Source of the DNA: Paenibacillus sp. USDA918EY
GTDB taxonomy: Bacteria > Bacillota > Bacilli > Paenibacillales > Paenibacillaceae
Reading direction: 5' to 3'
DNA length: 64,000 nucleotides
NCBI RefSeq assembly: GCF_009870825.1
Contig: NZ_WTWY01000011.1
Span: forward strand, 146,383-210,382
The notes beneath the pieces were generated by a model. It made no database searches and was not told the DNA's origin. It saw only the letters and a program-made list of their open reading frames with translations. The translations under genes were made by a program, and so were the position numbers. Positions 8,876 through 17,359 of the stretch are shown in pieces (the first letter of the stretch is position 1; each line of letters starts with the position of its first letter).

Positions 8876-8916
8876 TGTTCATTCCCCTTTACATTGGATT
8901 GTTTTGACTTACACCG

Positions 8917-8925
8917 TATCATATG
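8917..8925 (-). promoter_or_regulatory. Candidate sigma-K -10 box for the YjcZ-like gene
   Basis: On the minus strand the site reads CATATGATA, a full match to CATAnnnTA. An AC pair lies 15 bases upstream, slightly closer than the usual 16-17. It is 41 bases from the start codon. Assignment rests on the consensus and the sporulation gene behind it. Confidence 0.5.
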
Positions 8926-9013
8926 TCTAGGGGGATATCTGTGCTTGGGCAATCACCCGTTCCAGGATAAAAAACAATTCCCTGGATCATGGACCGTTCT
9001 GACAGACGCGCTG

Positions 9014-10312
9014 CTATTTCCGCAAATCGAGTATTCCCTTGTGCACCAGATCAAACAGATCTTCGAGGTATTCTTCCTCGATGCAGGAAAACGCGATGCG
9101 AAGGTCATGCTCGCCGAGCGCGATCGTTCCGACACCGTATTGATGAAGGATATGCGTGCGCAGCTCTTCCGCGGATACATCCTTCAGCTTCAGGCACATG
9201 AAGTAACCCGAGTTGAACGGATAATAGTCCCACGCGTCCCCGTATTTTCCGCTGTCAAGCAGCGTTTTGACTTTATTGGCGCGGCCTTTCATGATTTGGA
9301 ATTTTTCTTCCTTCTGCGCATGAAATTCCGGCGATTTAAGCGCATCGAGCACAAACGTCTGCGAAGGATGGGAGCAGCTGGAAACGGTGGCGCGGATGAT
9401 GCCGAGCGTTTTTTGCTCCAGCGCATTCAGCACGTCTTTGTTTTCGGAAACATAGGTGATAAACCCGACGCGGAAGCCCCACACGAATTCTTCCTTGGTT
9501 GCGCCGTCGACTTTGACGGCGAGGACCCGCGGATGAAGACCGGCCAGCTTGCCGAACAACGACTCCTTCAGGGAATCTTCAAAAAAGAGCCCGAAATAAG
9601 CGTCGTCCGTGACCACGACCACGTTGATGCCTGCCTCCGCCGCTTCCTTGACGGCCGCAACGATTTCTTCCCCTTCTTTAAGCCCCGGGGTGTATCCCGT
9701 CGGGTTGTTCGGGAAGTTGAGGATCACGATCGCTTTGCCTTTGTCCTTTTGCGCAAGCAGCGCCTCGCGCAGGCCTTGGCTGTTGAACGTCATTTCGTCC
9801 GTGAAGAGCGGATAATTGACGATGTCCGCGTGGCGGCGGATGCCGAAGGTCAGCTCGTAGTTCTCCCAGTTTTTGTCCGGGAAAATGACGGCGTCCCCTT
9901 CATCGACGAACAGGTCGGCAACGATGCTGAGGCCGTGCGTCAGCGCGTTGGTTACGATCGGATTGCTGACCGATTTCCCTTCCAGGGAAGGATTTTCTTC
10001 CTTCATTTTGGCAAGCCAGGCGGTCCGAAGTTCGGGTTTGCCGGCAGGAGGAGCGTAAGGATAAAGATCCTTCGGCTGATAGGCGGACAGCTTGCTTTGG
10101 ATGACGTCCAAATGCATCGGAATGCCGCCTTCCGTCGCGATGCCGATCGTCGCGTTGTATTTTTTGGCATGGCCGGCGGCTTCGGCGGATTGGCTCAAAA
10201 TGCCTTCCTTCGGAAAATAGATTTCTTTTCCCAGCGTGGACAGCATGTCGTGCACATGCGGATTGCCGGATTTGATGCTTTCGTTCAATTGTTCAGCAGG
10301 TCGGTTTACCAT
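9014..10312 (-). CDS. Class I/II PLP-dependent aminotransferase
   Basis: A 432-residue fold-type-I aminotransferase. Visible elements: substrate-loop sequence PYAPPAGKPELR, NFPNNPTGY with the PLP-contacting Asn, VVTDDAYFGL with the Asp that binds the pyridine nitrogen, and WGFRVGF, the arginine region after the PLP lysine in GATKEE. It transfers amino groups between an amino acid and a 2-oxo acid; specificity is unclear. ATG 10312 is preferred because GGAAGGA lies 8 bases upstream; an in-frame ATG at 10366 lacks a good site. A PNPOx-like gene is upstream on the same strand. Confidence 0.85.
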   Translation of the reverse strand: MVNRPAEQLNESIKSGNPHVHDMLSTLGKEIYFPKEGILSQSAEAAGHAKKYNATIGIATEGGIPMHLDVIQSKLSAYQPKDLYPYAPPAGKPELRTAWLAKMKEENPSLEGKSVSNPIVTNALTHGLSIVADLFVDEGDAVIFPDKNWENYELTFGIRRHADIVNYPLFTDEMTFNSQGLREALLAQKDKGKAIVILNFPNNPTGYTPGLKEGEEIVAAVKEAAEAGINVVVVTDDAYFGLFFEDSLKESLFGKLAGLHPRVLAVKVDGATKEEFVWGFRVGFITYVSENKDVLNALEQKTLGIIRATVSSCSHPSQTFVLDALKSPEFHAQKEEKFQIMKGRANKVKTLLDSGKYGDAWDYYPFNSGYFMCLKLKDVSAEELRTHILHQYGVGTIALGEHDLRIAFSCIEEEYLEDLFDLVHKGILDLRK

Positions 10313-10450
10313 GTCTTCCATCCTTCCAAATCGGTTGTAATGTCGGAAATGAAGCGGGATTTCCATGTAAGGTTTCCGTATTAACTGCCTAACATTATAT
10401 CATTTGCAGCAGGAGCCGTCACGGCAAAAGGAGCTTTTTATACCGGGCGG

Positions 10451-11110
10451 TCATTCATTTATTTCCGAATTTCTGTCCGGCGTCCCTCTTTTCTTTTTGG
10501 GTTCGGCCGGAGCGCTGACGCGGATCAGTTCGGCTGTTTCAAGGTCGCGACTGCCGCCCCGGGACGAAAGCCCGCAAAGCACCCGGTTCCTTTCGTCATC
10601 CGCCAGGTTTTGCCCGAATTTGAATTTGGCGGTAACCTGGTCCGGGACGATCTTGACGACGGCCACGTTGCGCAGCCGCGGGGCGTAGGCCGGGTTGGCG
10701 GGATCGATCGGATCATAGCCGCCTTCCGGTTGGAGTTTTTTCATCAGCAGCGTGAACACCGCCGCTTTCTCTTGCACATCCGTTACAATTTCGGCCCGGC
10801 CGCTTGCCGTGACGCTTTTGAAATAAGTCGTTGCCGGACAGGCCAGGTTCGGGTCGGTGAAATAGGAAGGGATGACCGCATATTCATCGGCCACGCTGAA
10901 GCTGACCGCCGGATTCGCTTTTAGGTGGTCTATTTTTTCGCCGATCCGGCTGCCGTGAAAATAAAAGATGCCCTGATCGTACACAAAATTGAGCGGCGTA
11001 ACCCGCGGGCGCCCGTCTTCCGAGACGGTGCCGAGAAAGCCGAAGCTCATCCCGGACAAAAACGCGTCGATTTCCTTTTCCTCGGTAACGGTGAATTCAT
11101 TTCTTCTCAT
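10451..11110 (-). CDS. Pyridoxamine 5'-phosphate oxidase-like FMN-binding protein
   Basis: A 219-residue protein with a split-barrel flavin-binding domain: FGFLGTVSEDGRPRVTPLNF is the N-terminal strand pair typical of the PNPOx-like family, followed by IFYFHGSRIGEKIDHLKANP. The last ~50 residues are charged and low in structure. Members bind FMN or heme and reduce or degrade small molecules; true PdxH activity is not implied. It is transcribed divergently from a MocR-type regulator with a 166-base gap, the arrangement usual for a MocR target gene. Confidence 0.78.
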   Translation of the reverse strand: MRRNEFTVTEEKEIDAFLSGMSFGFLGTVSEDGRPRVTPLNFVYDQGIFYFHGSRIGEKIDHLKANPAVSFSVADEYAVIPSYFTDPNLACPATTYFKSVTASGRAEIVTDVQEKAAVFTLLMKKLQPEGGYDPIDPANPAYAPRLRNVAVVKIVPDQVTAKFKFGQNLADDERNRVLCGLSSRGGSRDLETAELIRVSAPAEPKKKRGTPDRNSEINE

Positions 11111-11198
11111 TTTATATTCCCCCCACTATCTTTTTTGCCGTTTTGCATGACGTCCGATGTTCGGTCCGCAAAAGCTTTTTGTCAGCATAACGGACGCA

Positions 11199-11227
11199 TT
11201 GACAACAAAAAAGATCCAATTTAGATT
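11199..11227 (+). promoter_or_regulatory. Candidate sigma-A promoter of the MocR gene
   Basis: TTGACA at 11199-11204 and TAGATT at 11222-11227 are separated by 17 bases. Two direct TCCAAT repeats, at 11215-11220 and 11239-11244 (24 bases apart), flank the -10 region and are candidate MocR binding half-sites. The promoter lies 50 bases before the proposed start. Confidence 0.55.
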
Positions 11228-11276
11228 AAATTTTATAGTCCAATGTTGCACGTTGTTTAGAAAAGAGGCTGACAAG

Positions 11277-12728
11277 ATGGAATTGACGCTCCATATGCAG
11301 GCATATCTCGACCAATACCGGTTCAAATATCTGGCGCTTTACCATGCTTTGCGGGAGGCCATTCAGGACGGGCGTTTGCCGGGCGGCATGAAGCTGCCGT
11401 CGACCCGGGAGCTGGCGGAACAGTACGGGTTGTCGCGCGGGGCGGTCGCCCAAAGCTACGACATGCTGATGGCGGAAGGATACGTTCATGCCGAAACGGG
11501 CAGGGGAACCTTTGTTACTGACGCAGGCTATTCCCCCCGGCAGGCGGAGAACATAAAGGAATCGCCGATCAGGCTCTCGAGATGGGGCGATCGTCTGCTT
11601 CACCTCCCGGCTGCGCCTTTGGAGCCCGCAACACGGGCGGACATCAGCTTTGTCAATCAGCCGCTTGAAATGAGCCGGTTTCCGTATGAAGAATGGCGGA
11701 GCGCGCTATCCCATGCAGGGGGGCCCAAAGGAACCGGACTGCAGCATAAAGCGCCGCCGGAAGGCGACGGGCAGCTGCGCGAGGCGATCGCTTCCCATTT
11801 GCGCGTGACGCGGGGCATTATGGCCCGTCCGGAGCATGTCGTTCTTTTTAACGGTTCGATGCAGGCCATCGTGCTGCTGTTTCAGCTGCTGATGAATGAA
11901 GGAGAGGCTGCGGTCGTGGAAAATCCGGGGTTTCACGGCATCCGCAGTGCGATCGGAGCCTGCGGCGGCAAAGTCATTCCCGCGGCGGTCGACCGCCAAG
12001 GAGTGCTGCCGCAGGAATGGGACGCGGGGATTCTGTTCGTGACGCCGAGCAGGCAGTATCCGACGGGAGCCGTACTCAGCCTGCAGCGGCGGAGACAGCT
12101 TCTCGAGTGGGCGGAGCGGCATGACGCCGTCATCATCGAAGACGATTATGACAGCGAATTCCGTTTTGGAGGACGGCCGATCGAGCCGCTGAAGACGCTT
12201 GACACTCAGGAACGCGTCATTTATATCGGCTCCTTCTCCCAGACGATGTTCCCCGGGCTGAGGCTCGGGTATGCGGTCCTGCCGGAAGGGCTGGTTGCGG
12301 CTGCCGTACGCGCCAAATCGCTGTATGAGCCGATGTCGCCGGGGCTGCTGGAGCAGCGGGCGTTAGCCAGGTTTATGGCCAAGGGCTGCTATACGCGTCA
12401 TTTGCGCAGGCTGACCCGGCTGTACGGGGCGAGACACCGCCAATTCTGGAACAGAATGCACGAAATGGCCGGCGGGCTTTTCGAGCTGATGCCCGGCGAC
12501 GCAGGATTGCACGTGTATGCGAACTGGCTGAAATCGCCGGAGGCGTTCGGGGCGTTCTGCGAAGCCGCAAACCGAAGAGGCGTTTATTTCCGCGATGCCC
12601 AGGCGTACTGGATGGACCAGGGGCCGCCGGCCGCCTGTTTCGGGTTCGCCCATCTGACGGAGGAGAAGATGGAGGAAGGCATCCGCAGACTTGCGCTTGC
12701 ATGGCAGGATGTGCAAAAATTCTCGTGA
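11277..12728 (+). CDS. MocR/PdxR-type regulator (GntR wHTH plus aminotransferase-like domain) lacking the PLP lysine
   Basis: A 483-residue chimeric regulator. Residues ~15-80 form the GntR winged helix (LPSTRELAEQYGLSRGAVAQSY). The rest is a fold-type-I aminotransferase-like effector domain with VIIEDDYDSEFRF (PLP-ring Asp and Tyr). The segment that normally reads F-S-K before the LRLGY motif reads FSQTMFPGLRLGY, so the Schiff-base lysine is Gln322 (codon 12240-12242). It may bind PLP non-covalently or another ligand. ATG 11277 follows AGAGG. Divergence from the PNPOx-like gene suggests that gene as its target. Confidence 0.85.
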   Translation: MELTLHMQAYLDQYRFKYLALYHALREAIQDGRLPGGMKLPSTRELAEQYGLSRGAVAQSYDMLMAEGYVHAETGRGTFVTDAGYSPRQAENIKESPIRLSRWGDRLLHLPAAPLEPATRADISFVNQPLEMSRFPYEEWRSALSHAGGPKGTGLQHKAPPEGDGQLREAIASHLRVTRGIMARPEHVVLFNGSMQAIVLLFQLLMNEGEAAVVENPGFHGIRSAIGACGGKVIPAAVDRQGVLPQEWDAGILFVTPSRQYPTGAVLSLQRRRQLLEWAERHDAVIIEDDYDSEFRFGGRPIEPLKTLDTQERVIYIGSFSQTMFPGLRLGYAVLPEGLVAAAVRAKSLYEPMSPGLLEQRALARFMAKGCYTRHLRRLTRLYGARHRQFWNRMHEMAGGLFELMPGDAGLHVYANWLKSPEAFGAFCEAANRRGVYFRDAQAYWMDQGPPAACFGFAHLTEEKMEEGIRRLALAWQDVQKFS

Positions 12729-12846
12729 AGGGGTATCATGGAGATAGATTTTTGAAAAACACCGCCGGCATGCGGCTCTCGCTTATGGAAAATACGGCGA
12801 TCAACGTTTTTCTTGTAAAGTAAATATCCTAAGGGGGAATGACGAC

Positions 12847-13632
12847 ATGCTGCACGCGTCGCCGTCTTCTTTTCAAATACTGCCCTCGCTGGCGAAAATC
12901 GTATGCGAGCCGGGATGGAAATGGCAGAAACGCGAAAAAGCGTTGGAAAACTACGATTTATTTTATGTATGGAGCGGCGAAGGGACGGTGATCCGGAACG
13001 ACGAGCCGTTTGAGGTCGGCAAAGGCAGCTGCTTTTTGTTCAGGCCGGGGGACCATACGAGCGCGACCCATAATCCGCAAAAGCCGCTTGTGTTAACCTA
13101 CAGCCACTTCAGGATCAACGAGCCGGTAAGCGACATTCCGCAGCCTTATCGAAGGCTCACGGATACCGTCGATTTCGAATATATGCTGTCCCGGTACGTC
13201 AGGTTGTTTTTGGTGAATACGTTCGCCGCGCAGGAGGAAGGGCAGCTCATCCTGAAGCAGCTCATGATCCATCTGCTGCGGCATGACCGCGAGCAGCCGG
13301 AGGAGAAGAAGGTAAGCAACCAGCTAACCGAGGTCATCCACGAAATCGCGAATTACGTCCAGCAGCATCCCGGCAAACCCCATCGGGTCGAAGATCTTGC
13401 CGCCCGCGCGGGTTTGTCGCCGCGCTATTTTTCGATCAAGTTCAAGGAGCTGATCGGGACGCCGGTGCAATCCTATATCATCCGGACGCGGATCGAACGA
13501 GCGCAGCATCTGCTGCTTCACGCGGGCATGAACGTGACGGAGGTGGCGGACGCCCTCGGGTACCGCGATATCTTTTTCTTCAGCAGGCAGTTCAAGCAGT
13601 ATACGGGGAAAAAACCTTCCGAAATCCGTTGA
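12847..13632 (+). CDS. AraC family transcriptional regulator
   Basis: A 261-residue regulator with an N-terminal cupin-like sensor (residues ~25-95: SGEGTVIRNDEPFEVGKGSCFLF style turns) and a C-terminal pair of helix-turn-helix motifs: HRVEDLAARAGLSPRYFSI and MNVTEVADALGYRDIFFFS, with the family signature FKQYTGKKPSEIR at the end. AAGGGGGAATG upstream of ATG 12847 is the ribosome site. Family members usually activate sugar-use genes; no target is evident, and the gene stands alone before a terminator. Confidence 0.87.
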   Translation: MLHASPSSFQILPSLAKIVCEPGWKWQKREKALENYDLFYVWSGEGTVIRNDEPFEVGKGSCFLFRPGDHTSATHNPQKPLVLTYSHFRINEPVSDIPQPYRRLTDTVDFEYMLSRYVRLFLVNTFAAQEEGQLILKQLMIHLLRHDREQPEEKKVSNQLTEVIHEIANYVQQHPGKPHRVEDLAARAGLSPRYFSIKFKELIGTPVQSYIIRTRIERAQHLLLHAGMNVTEVADALGYRDIFFFSRQFKQYTGKKPSEIR

Positions 13633-14008
13633 ATCCTATTTTCCGGACCCATAGGGATTTCCGAAGGGACAGGCTTCGTAGCGGGTGAAGACAAAGCAAT
13701 AGTAAAAAATGGCGGGCAGTCATGAGAACTGCGCCGCCGTTTTTTATAATATCAGCATGTATAAACTACAGAGCCATTTCTTCCTGATATTGCAAGAAAA
13801 ACTACCTTTAAGCTCGGTCTGTCTTCTTAGGAAGTACGTCGATAGACGTTTTTCTTAATGAAGGGCCGGTAAAGGCAAAACCCGCTTCGGTCCGAAAGGG
13901 CATTGCGATAATATTTCGAATTTGAAGCGCCCGGTATGCTATGCTAGCAGTATGGGATGTTGCTTGCATCTTGACCAGGCAAAACAGAAAATGAAGGGGG
14001 CGGTATCT
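13633..14008. other. Intergenic region with a terminator and the phosphotransferase leader
   Basis: The first half holds the AraC terminator at 13711-13745. The remainder is AT-rich with no supported ORF. An open frame in phase with the next gene reaches back to 13922 but lacks a ribosome site there. Confidence 0.5.
13711..13745 (+). terminator. Terminator downstream of the AraC regulator
   Basis: GGCG-GGCAGT pairs with ACTGC-GCCGCC around a short loop (CATGAGA) and is followed by GTTTTTT. It lies about 80 bases after the AraC stop. Confidence 0.8.
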
Positions 14009-15019
14009 ATGAACGAAGCTTTTCAGGCGGATACGGAAGACAGCAGAAGACTATTGCTCGTTCGGGCGGAAGCGGCTTTAACGGCTGCTCTCGAGCAATA
14101 CGACATTCATGAAAAAGAGCTGGATTTCATTCAGGTATCGGAGCATGTGACCTATAAAATCGAAGACGAAACGGGAAGTCGGTATTTGCTCCGCGTCCAT
14201 CCCGGATCGGCGTCTTCAGCCGAAACCGTTTCGGAAATGGAGTGGCTTGCCTATTTGGCCGAAGAAGAAGGAATCGGGGCGCCGTTAGGCGTCAAAAACC
14301 GCGAAGGCTCTTACGTAACCGAGGTGGAGACGGGACGGGGGCAAAGCTGGAAGGTTTCGGTGCTGCGCTGGGTGGAAGGCGATCATCGGGAAGGAGACTT
14401 CACCGAAAGCCAGCTTCTGCAAATGGGCGGGTTGTTGGCCCGGATGCACCGGGCAGCGCGGAAATTTCAGGTTCCGGAAGGTTTTGTCCGTCCGGTCTGG
14501 GATGAGCGGGCGTTCGCCCAAGAAGCGGCCAGGCTCAAACAGCATTACCGGAGCTTTCTGACGCCGGACGAACACGGCGTGTATGAGCAGGCCGCGGCCG
14601 AGGTGACGGCCCATATGGCGGGAATGCCAAGGGATGACGAACGTTTTGGCATCATCCACGGCGATTTTCATGAGGGAAATCTCGTTTTCAAGGACGGGGA
14701 GCCTTATCCGATCGATTTCGGACGCTGCGGCTACGGTTATTTTTTGTACGATTTGGCGCAGGCATTTATCGGCCTCTACCCGATGCAGCGGCAGGTGTTT
14801 CTGGAAGGATACGAGCGTCTGCTGCCCGTTTCCAGCGAGCCGGACGACATCCGCGTGCTTGAAACCTTTTTTATCAAATCGCTGATCGAAAACCAAAGCT
14901 ATCATGCCCCGCATCCATGGGAAGCGGCCGAGCTGCGGGAGAGCAAGCCGTACGCAATGGCGCTCCTTCGCCATTATTTGGACGGGAAGCCGTTTTTGTT
15001 TCAAGCGATTCCCGTATAA
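14009..15019 (+). CDS. Aminoglycoside phosphotransferase-like (APH/choline kinase family) enzyme
   Basis: A 336-residue kinase-fold protein. The catalytic loop is IIHGDFHEGN (His217, Asp219, Asn224), followed by IDFGRCGYG, the metal-binding DFG equivalent. It would phosphorylate a small hydroxylated molecule using ATP or GTP. This subgroup is broad (homoserine, choline, fructosamine and antibiotic kinases), so resistance should not be assumed. ATG 14009 is chosen because AAGGGGG at 13994-14000 is ideally placed. An SDR gene starts 12 bases after the stop and is probably cotranscribed. Confidence 0.82.
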   Translation: MNEAFQADTEDSRRLLLVRAEAALTAALEQYDIHEKELDFIQVSEHVTYKIEDETGSRYLLRVHPGSASSAETVSEMEWLAYLAEEEGIGAPLGVKNREGSYVTEVETGRGQSWKVSVLRWVEGDHREGDFTESQLLQMGGLLARMHRAARKFQVPEGFVRPVWDERAFAQEAARLKQHYRSFLTPDEHGVYEQAAAEVTAHMAGMPRDDERFGIIHGDFHEGNLVFKDGEPYPIDFGRCGYGYFLYDLAQAFIGLYPMQRQVFLEGYERLLPVSSEPDDIRVLETFFIKSLIENQSYHAPHPWEAAELRESKPYAMALLRHYLDGKPFLFQAIPV

Positions 15020-15031
15020 GGCGGTGGAATA

Positions 15032-15886
15032 GTGAACACATGGCAAGGGAACCCGGTCGCTCTCGTGACCGGAAGCTCAAGCGGCTTCGGCCTGCTGATC
15101 TCGGTCGAGCTTGCGAGACGGGGGTTCGACGTCATTGCGGGCATCCGGAGGATGGAGGCGGAAGCCGTAGTGATGGAAGCGGCTGCGCAAGCGGGCGTGC
15201 AAGGGAAAATCCATTGCATTCGGCTGGACGTCACCGAAAACGACGACGTCACGGAGGCGGCTGCGCTCATATTCAGGCGGCACGGGCGTCTGGACGTGCT
15301 GGTTAACAATGCCGGAACGGCATACGGAGGTTTTGTCGAGGAGGTGCCCGCCCGGATTTGGCAGGAGCAGATGGACACCAATTTTCACGGGATGGTGCGC
15401 GTGACGCAGGCCGTGCTGCCGATCATGCGGGAGCAGGGCAAAGGGCGCATTATTCAGATGAGCAGCATCAGCGGCCGCGTCGGATTTCCCGGCTATGCGC
15501 CTTACGCGTCTTCCAAGTTTGCTTTGGAAGGGTTCAGCGAATGCCTTGCGCTTGAGGCAAGGCCGTTTGGAATCGATGTCGTGCTGGTAGAGCCCGGAGC
15601 CTACGGCACCCCGATTTGGGACAAGGGCTTCACGCAAATGAGCGCGGCGAAGAGGTCGCCCTATCAATCCATGCTGGAAAAGGTGCTGGCGTTTTCACAA
15701 AAAAGCGCACGACAAGGAGGCGACCCGAGAGAGGTTGCCAAACTCGTTGCGCATATTGCCTGCATGAAACGTCCGGCGTTCCGGTACGCGCTTCCGCGCA
15801 GTACCCGGCTGACGCTTCATGCCAAAGCGCTGCTGCCGGGGCGCTTGTTCCAAAACATCATCGCTTCGGTGCTCAAGCGGCCGTAA
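15032..15886 (+). CDS. Short-chain dehydrogenase/reductase (SDR)
   Basis: A 284-residue SDR. Cofactor loop TGSSSGFG at 13-20, NNAGTAYGG at 92-100, Ser144/Ser145 and Tyr158-x-x-x-Lys162 in YASSK. The GTG start at 15032 follows GGCGGTGG. The extended C-terminus after PGAYGT, rich in basic residues and LHAKALLP-type segments, resembles SDRs acting on retinol, steroid or fatty alcohol-like substrates; the real substrate is unknown. It converges on psd with only six bases between the stops and no terminator. Confidence 0.86.
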   Translation: MNTWQGNPVALVTGSSSGFGLLISVELARRGFDVIAGIRRMEAEAVVMEAAAQAGVQGKIHCIRLDVTENDDVTEAAALIFRRHGRLDVLVNNAGTAYGGFVEEVPARIWQEQMDTNFHGMVRVTQAVLPIMREQGKGRIIQMSSISGRVGFPGYAPYASSKFALEGFSECLALEARPFGIDVVLVEPGAYGTPIWDKGFTQMSAAKRSPYQSMLEKVLAFSQKSARQGGDPREVAKLVAHIACMKRPAFRYALPRSTRLTLHAKALLPGRLFQNIIASVLKRP

Positions 15887-15892
15887 CGGCGG

Positions 15893-16702
15893 TTATGGGT
15901 TGTTGGAGCGGGGCGCCGGGGCATGCAGCGTGCCGAGAAGCTGGCCCATTCGCACCTGGTCTCCGGGCTTTAGGTCCGCCCGCGGCGTAAAGGTTCCGTC
16001 CTGGGTGAGGAGCACGACCGTCGACCCGAATTCGAAGTAGGCCAGATCGTCGCCGTTGTTCCAGCGGGACACGCTTTCGTCGTTGTACCGGATGCTGCTT
16101 ACGTTCATGGCGCCTACCTTAACGACGGCCACCTCTCCGTATTCCCCGGCGATGTAGGTAATCAGCCGCTCGTTGCGGCACAGCACCGTTTTCATTCGGG
16201 TCATGCCGAACTCGTTGACCGGATAGGCGCGGCCTTTAATATGCTCGCTTTCCGTACGCACGCCCGTAATAGGGGAATGGATGCGGTGGTAATCGGTCGG
16301 GCTTAAATACAGGACAAAAAAATAACCGTGCTTGTAGAGCTCCAAATGCGGAGAAAAATGAAGCAGCTCCGCCACGGAATAATCCTGGCCTTTTACGTTC
16401 AAAATCGTTCCCGCGCTGATGTCGCCCATCGCGGTGATTTTGGCATCCACCGGGCTCGTCAGTACGTTCGGGCCTTCATCCACCGGGCGCATGCCCGGCT
16501 TCAGCCGGCGCGAAAAAAACTCGTTCAGCGTCCGGTATTCGTGAATTTCTTTTTCGGCCTCGTGAGCCGGAATTTGATAGCTTTTTATGAATAAAGGGAT
16601 GACGCTTTTGCTGAGCCTGCTGTGGGAAAAGCGTCCCATCAATGCGGAAAGCCACTTTCTTGAGGAGAGCTCCGTCATCAGCCTTAACCATTCTTTTGCC
16701 AT
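15893..16702 (-). CDS. psd: Phosphatidylserine decarboxylase proenzyme
   Basis: A 269-residue proenzyme that converts phosphatidylserine to phosphatidylethanolamine at the membrane. The self-cleavage site is FEFGSTVVLL: cleavage before Ser227 creates the pyruvoyl group. Other conserved parts are TLNEFFSRRLKPG (residues ~58-70), SPVDAKI and YHRIHSP with the catalytic His. AAGGGAGAAATAGC precedes ATG 16702. The partner pssA is not in the window. A dispersed intergenic element (16927-17042) lies 225 bases upstream. Confidence 0.92.
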   Translation of the reverse strand: MAKEWLRLMTELSSRKWLSALMGRFSHSRLSKSVIPLFIKSYQIPAHEAEKEIHEYRTLNEFFSRRLKPGMRPVDEGPNVLTSPVDAKITAMGDISAGTILNVKGQDYSVAELLHFSPHLELYKHGYFFVLYLSPTDYHRIHSPITGVRTESEHIKGRAYPVNEFGMTRMKTVLCRNERLITYIAGEYGEVAVVKVGAMNVSSIRYNDESVSRWNNGDDLAYFEFGSTVVLLTQDGTFTPRADLKPGDQVRMGQLLGTLHAPAPRSNNP

Positions 16703-16926
16703 GCTATTTCTCCCTTCGGATGATGCTAAGTCGATTTATAGAGTTAACGTTCGCGGCCGCCTTTTGGTTTCATCGGATTTAGCGGCCGGATCCGAATGCC
16801 GCAGCATACTATTTTTGGAACACTCTGAAATATATTGACATAGAATAGCGGTTAAATCAATCAATAACGATCAAAATGGGGGGCGGTCGGCGGAAGCAGC
16901 CGGACTGCCGGAAGCCTAATTATTTC

Positions 16927-17042
16927 AGGATTTTGCAAAATTCGATTCCTGCCGCTCCCTGGTCCAATATATCGGCGAACGAAAACGTTTCGCTCTCTAT
17001 ATTGCCGATTGAAAGTCGCTCTTTGGATTTTTGTCTCATCCT
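16927..17042. repeat. Dispersed intergenic structured element, copy 1
   Basis: About 110 bases that are closely similar, in the same orientation, to 62741-62854. Shared blocks include GGATTTTGCAAAATTCGATT at the left, CAATATAT...TATATTG inverted arms in the middle, and GATTGAAAGTCGCTC near the right end. The central stem CAATATA/TATATTG is conserved while the loop differs (here CGAAA-ACG-TTTCG). Relative to the nearest gene it lies upstream of psd on the minus strand. Function and family are unknown. Confidence 0.75.
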
Positions 17043-17058
17043 TATTTAAATTTTTTTG

Positions 17059-17088
17059 TTGCCAATCGCTTCGGAATTGGTGTATTTT
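17059..17088 (+). promoter_or_regulatory. Candidate promoter of the TPP riboswitch-ykoEDC transcript
   Basis: TTGCCA (17059-17064) and TATTTT (17083-17088) are 18 bases apart, about 60 bases before the riboswitch. A moderate sigma-A match chosen by position. Confidence 0.4.
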
Positions 17089-17147
17089 GGAACCAGGATA
17101 CGGATGATGCGCTTTTGTGTTTTTATGAAATGCGATCCGTTACATAT

Positions 17148-17242
17148 GGGATGCGGGAGCTTGAGTGAATCAGGCTGAGATTGCAGCTGTATCCGCTGCT
17201 GACCGGGAATCTGATCTGGATAATGCCAGCGTAGAGAATTCG
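17148..17242 (+). promoter_or_regulatory. TPP riboswitch (THI element)
   Basis: The thiamine pyrophosphate aptamer is recognised by its conserved cores: GGGAGC with CAGGCTGAGA (pyrimidine-sensing arm) and CTGATCTGGATAATGCCAGC followed by GTAGAGA (pyrophosphate-sensing arm). P2 can form between AGCTTG and CAGGCT. A hairpin follows at 17248-17264. High TPP should turn off the downstream ykoEDC thiamine-precursor transporter genes. Confidence 0.93.
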
Positions 17243-17247
17243 CGATG

Positions 17248-17268
17248 AAGCCCTTTTCGGGCTTATTT
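17248..17268 (+). terminator. Hairpin of the TPP riboswitch expression platform
   Basis: AAGCCC (17248-17253) pairs with GGGCTT (17259-17264) around a TTTTC loop, followed by ATTTAA. The T-run is weak, but the position directly after the aptamer supports a ligand-controlled terminator. Confidence 0.55.
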
Positions 17269-17359
17269 AACCGTCTCTCTTTGCGATCCAGGGCGGTTTT
17301 TTTCGTGCCTGTTCATGCAAATTCCCGCCGATTCAAAAAACAAAAGAGGGGGAAACAGG

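Larger units (their letters stand above)
16703..17147. other. Divergent intergenic region psd / ykoE
   Basis: A ~650-base gap in total up to ykoE. From left to right: the psd leader, a structured ~115-base sequence that recurs upstream of efeO (16927-17042), a candidate promoter (17059-17088), and then the TPP riboswitch. No supported ORF. Confidence 0.6.

Noticed and set aside
11157..11276. N-terminal extension of the MocR protein from 11157
   Set aside because: The stretch contains the promoter and its translation does not resemble GntR-family sequence.
14009..15019. Calling the phosphotransferase an antibiotic-resistance gene
   Set aside because: Only the general kinase motifs are visible; the family is broad and no resistance-specific features are seen.
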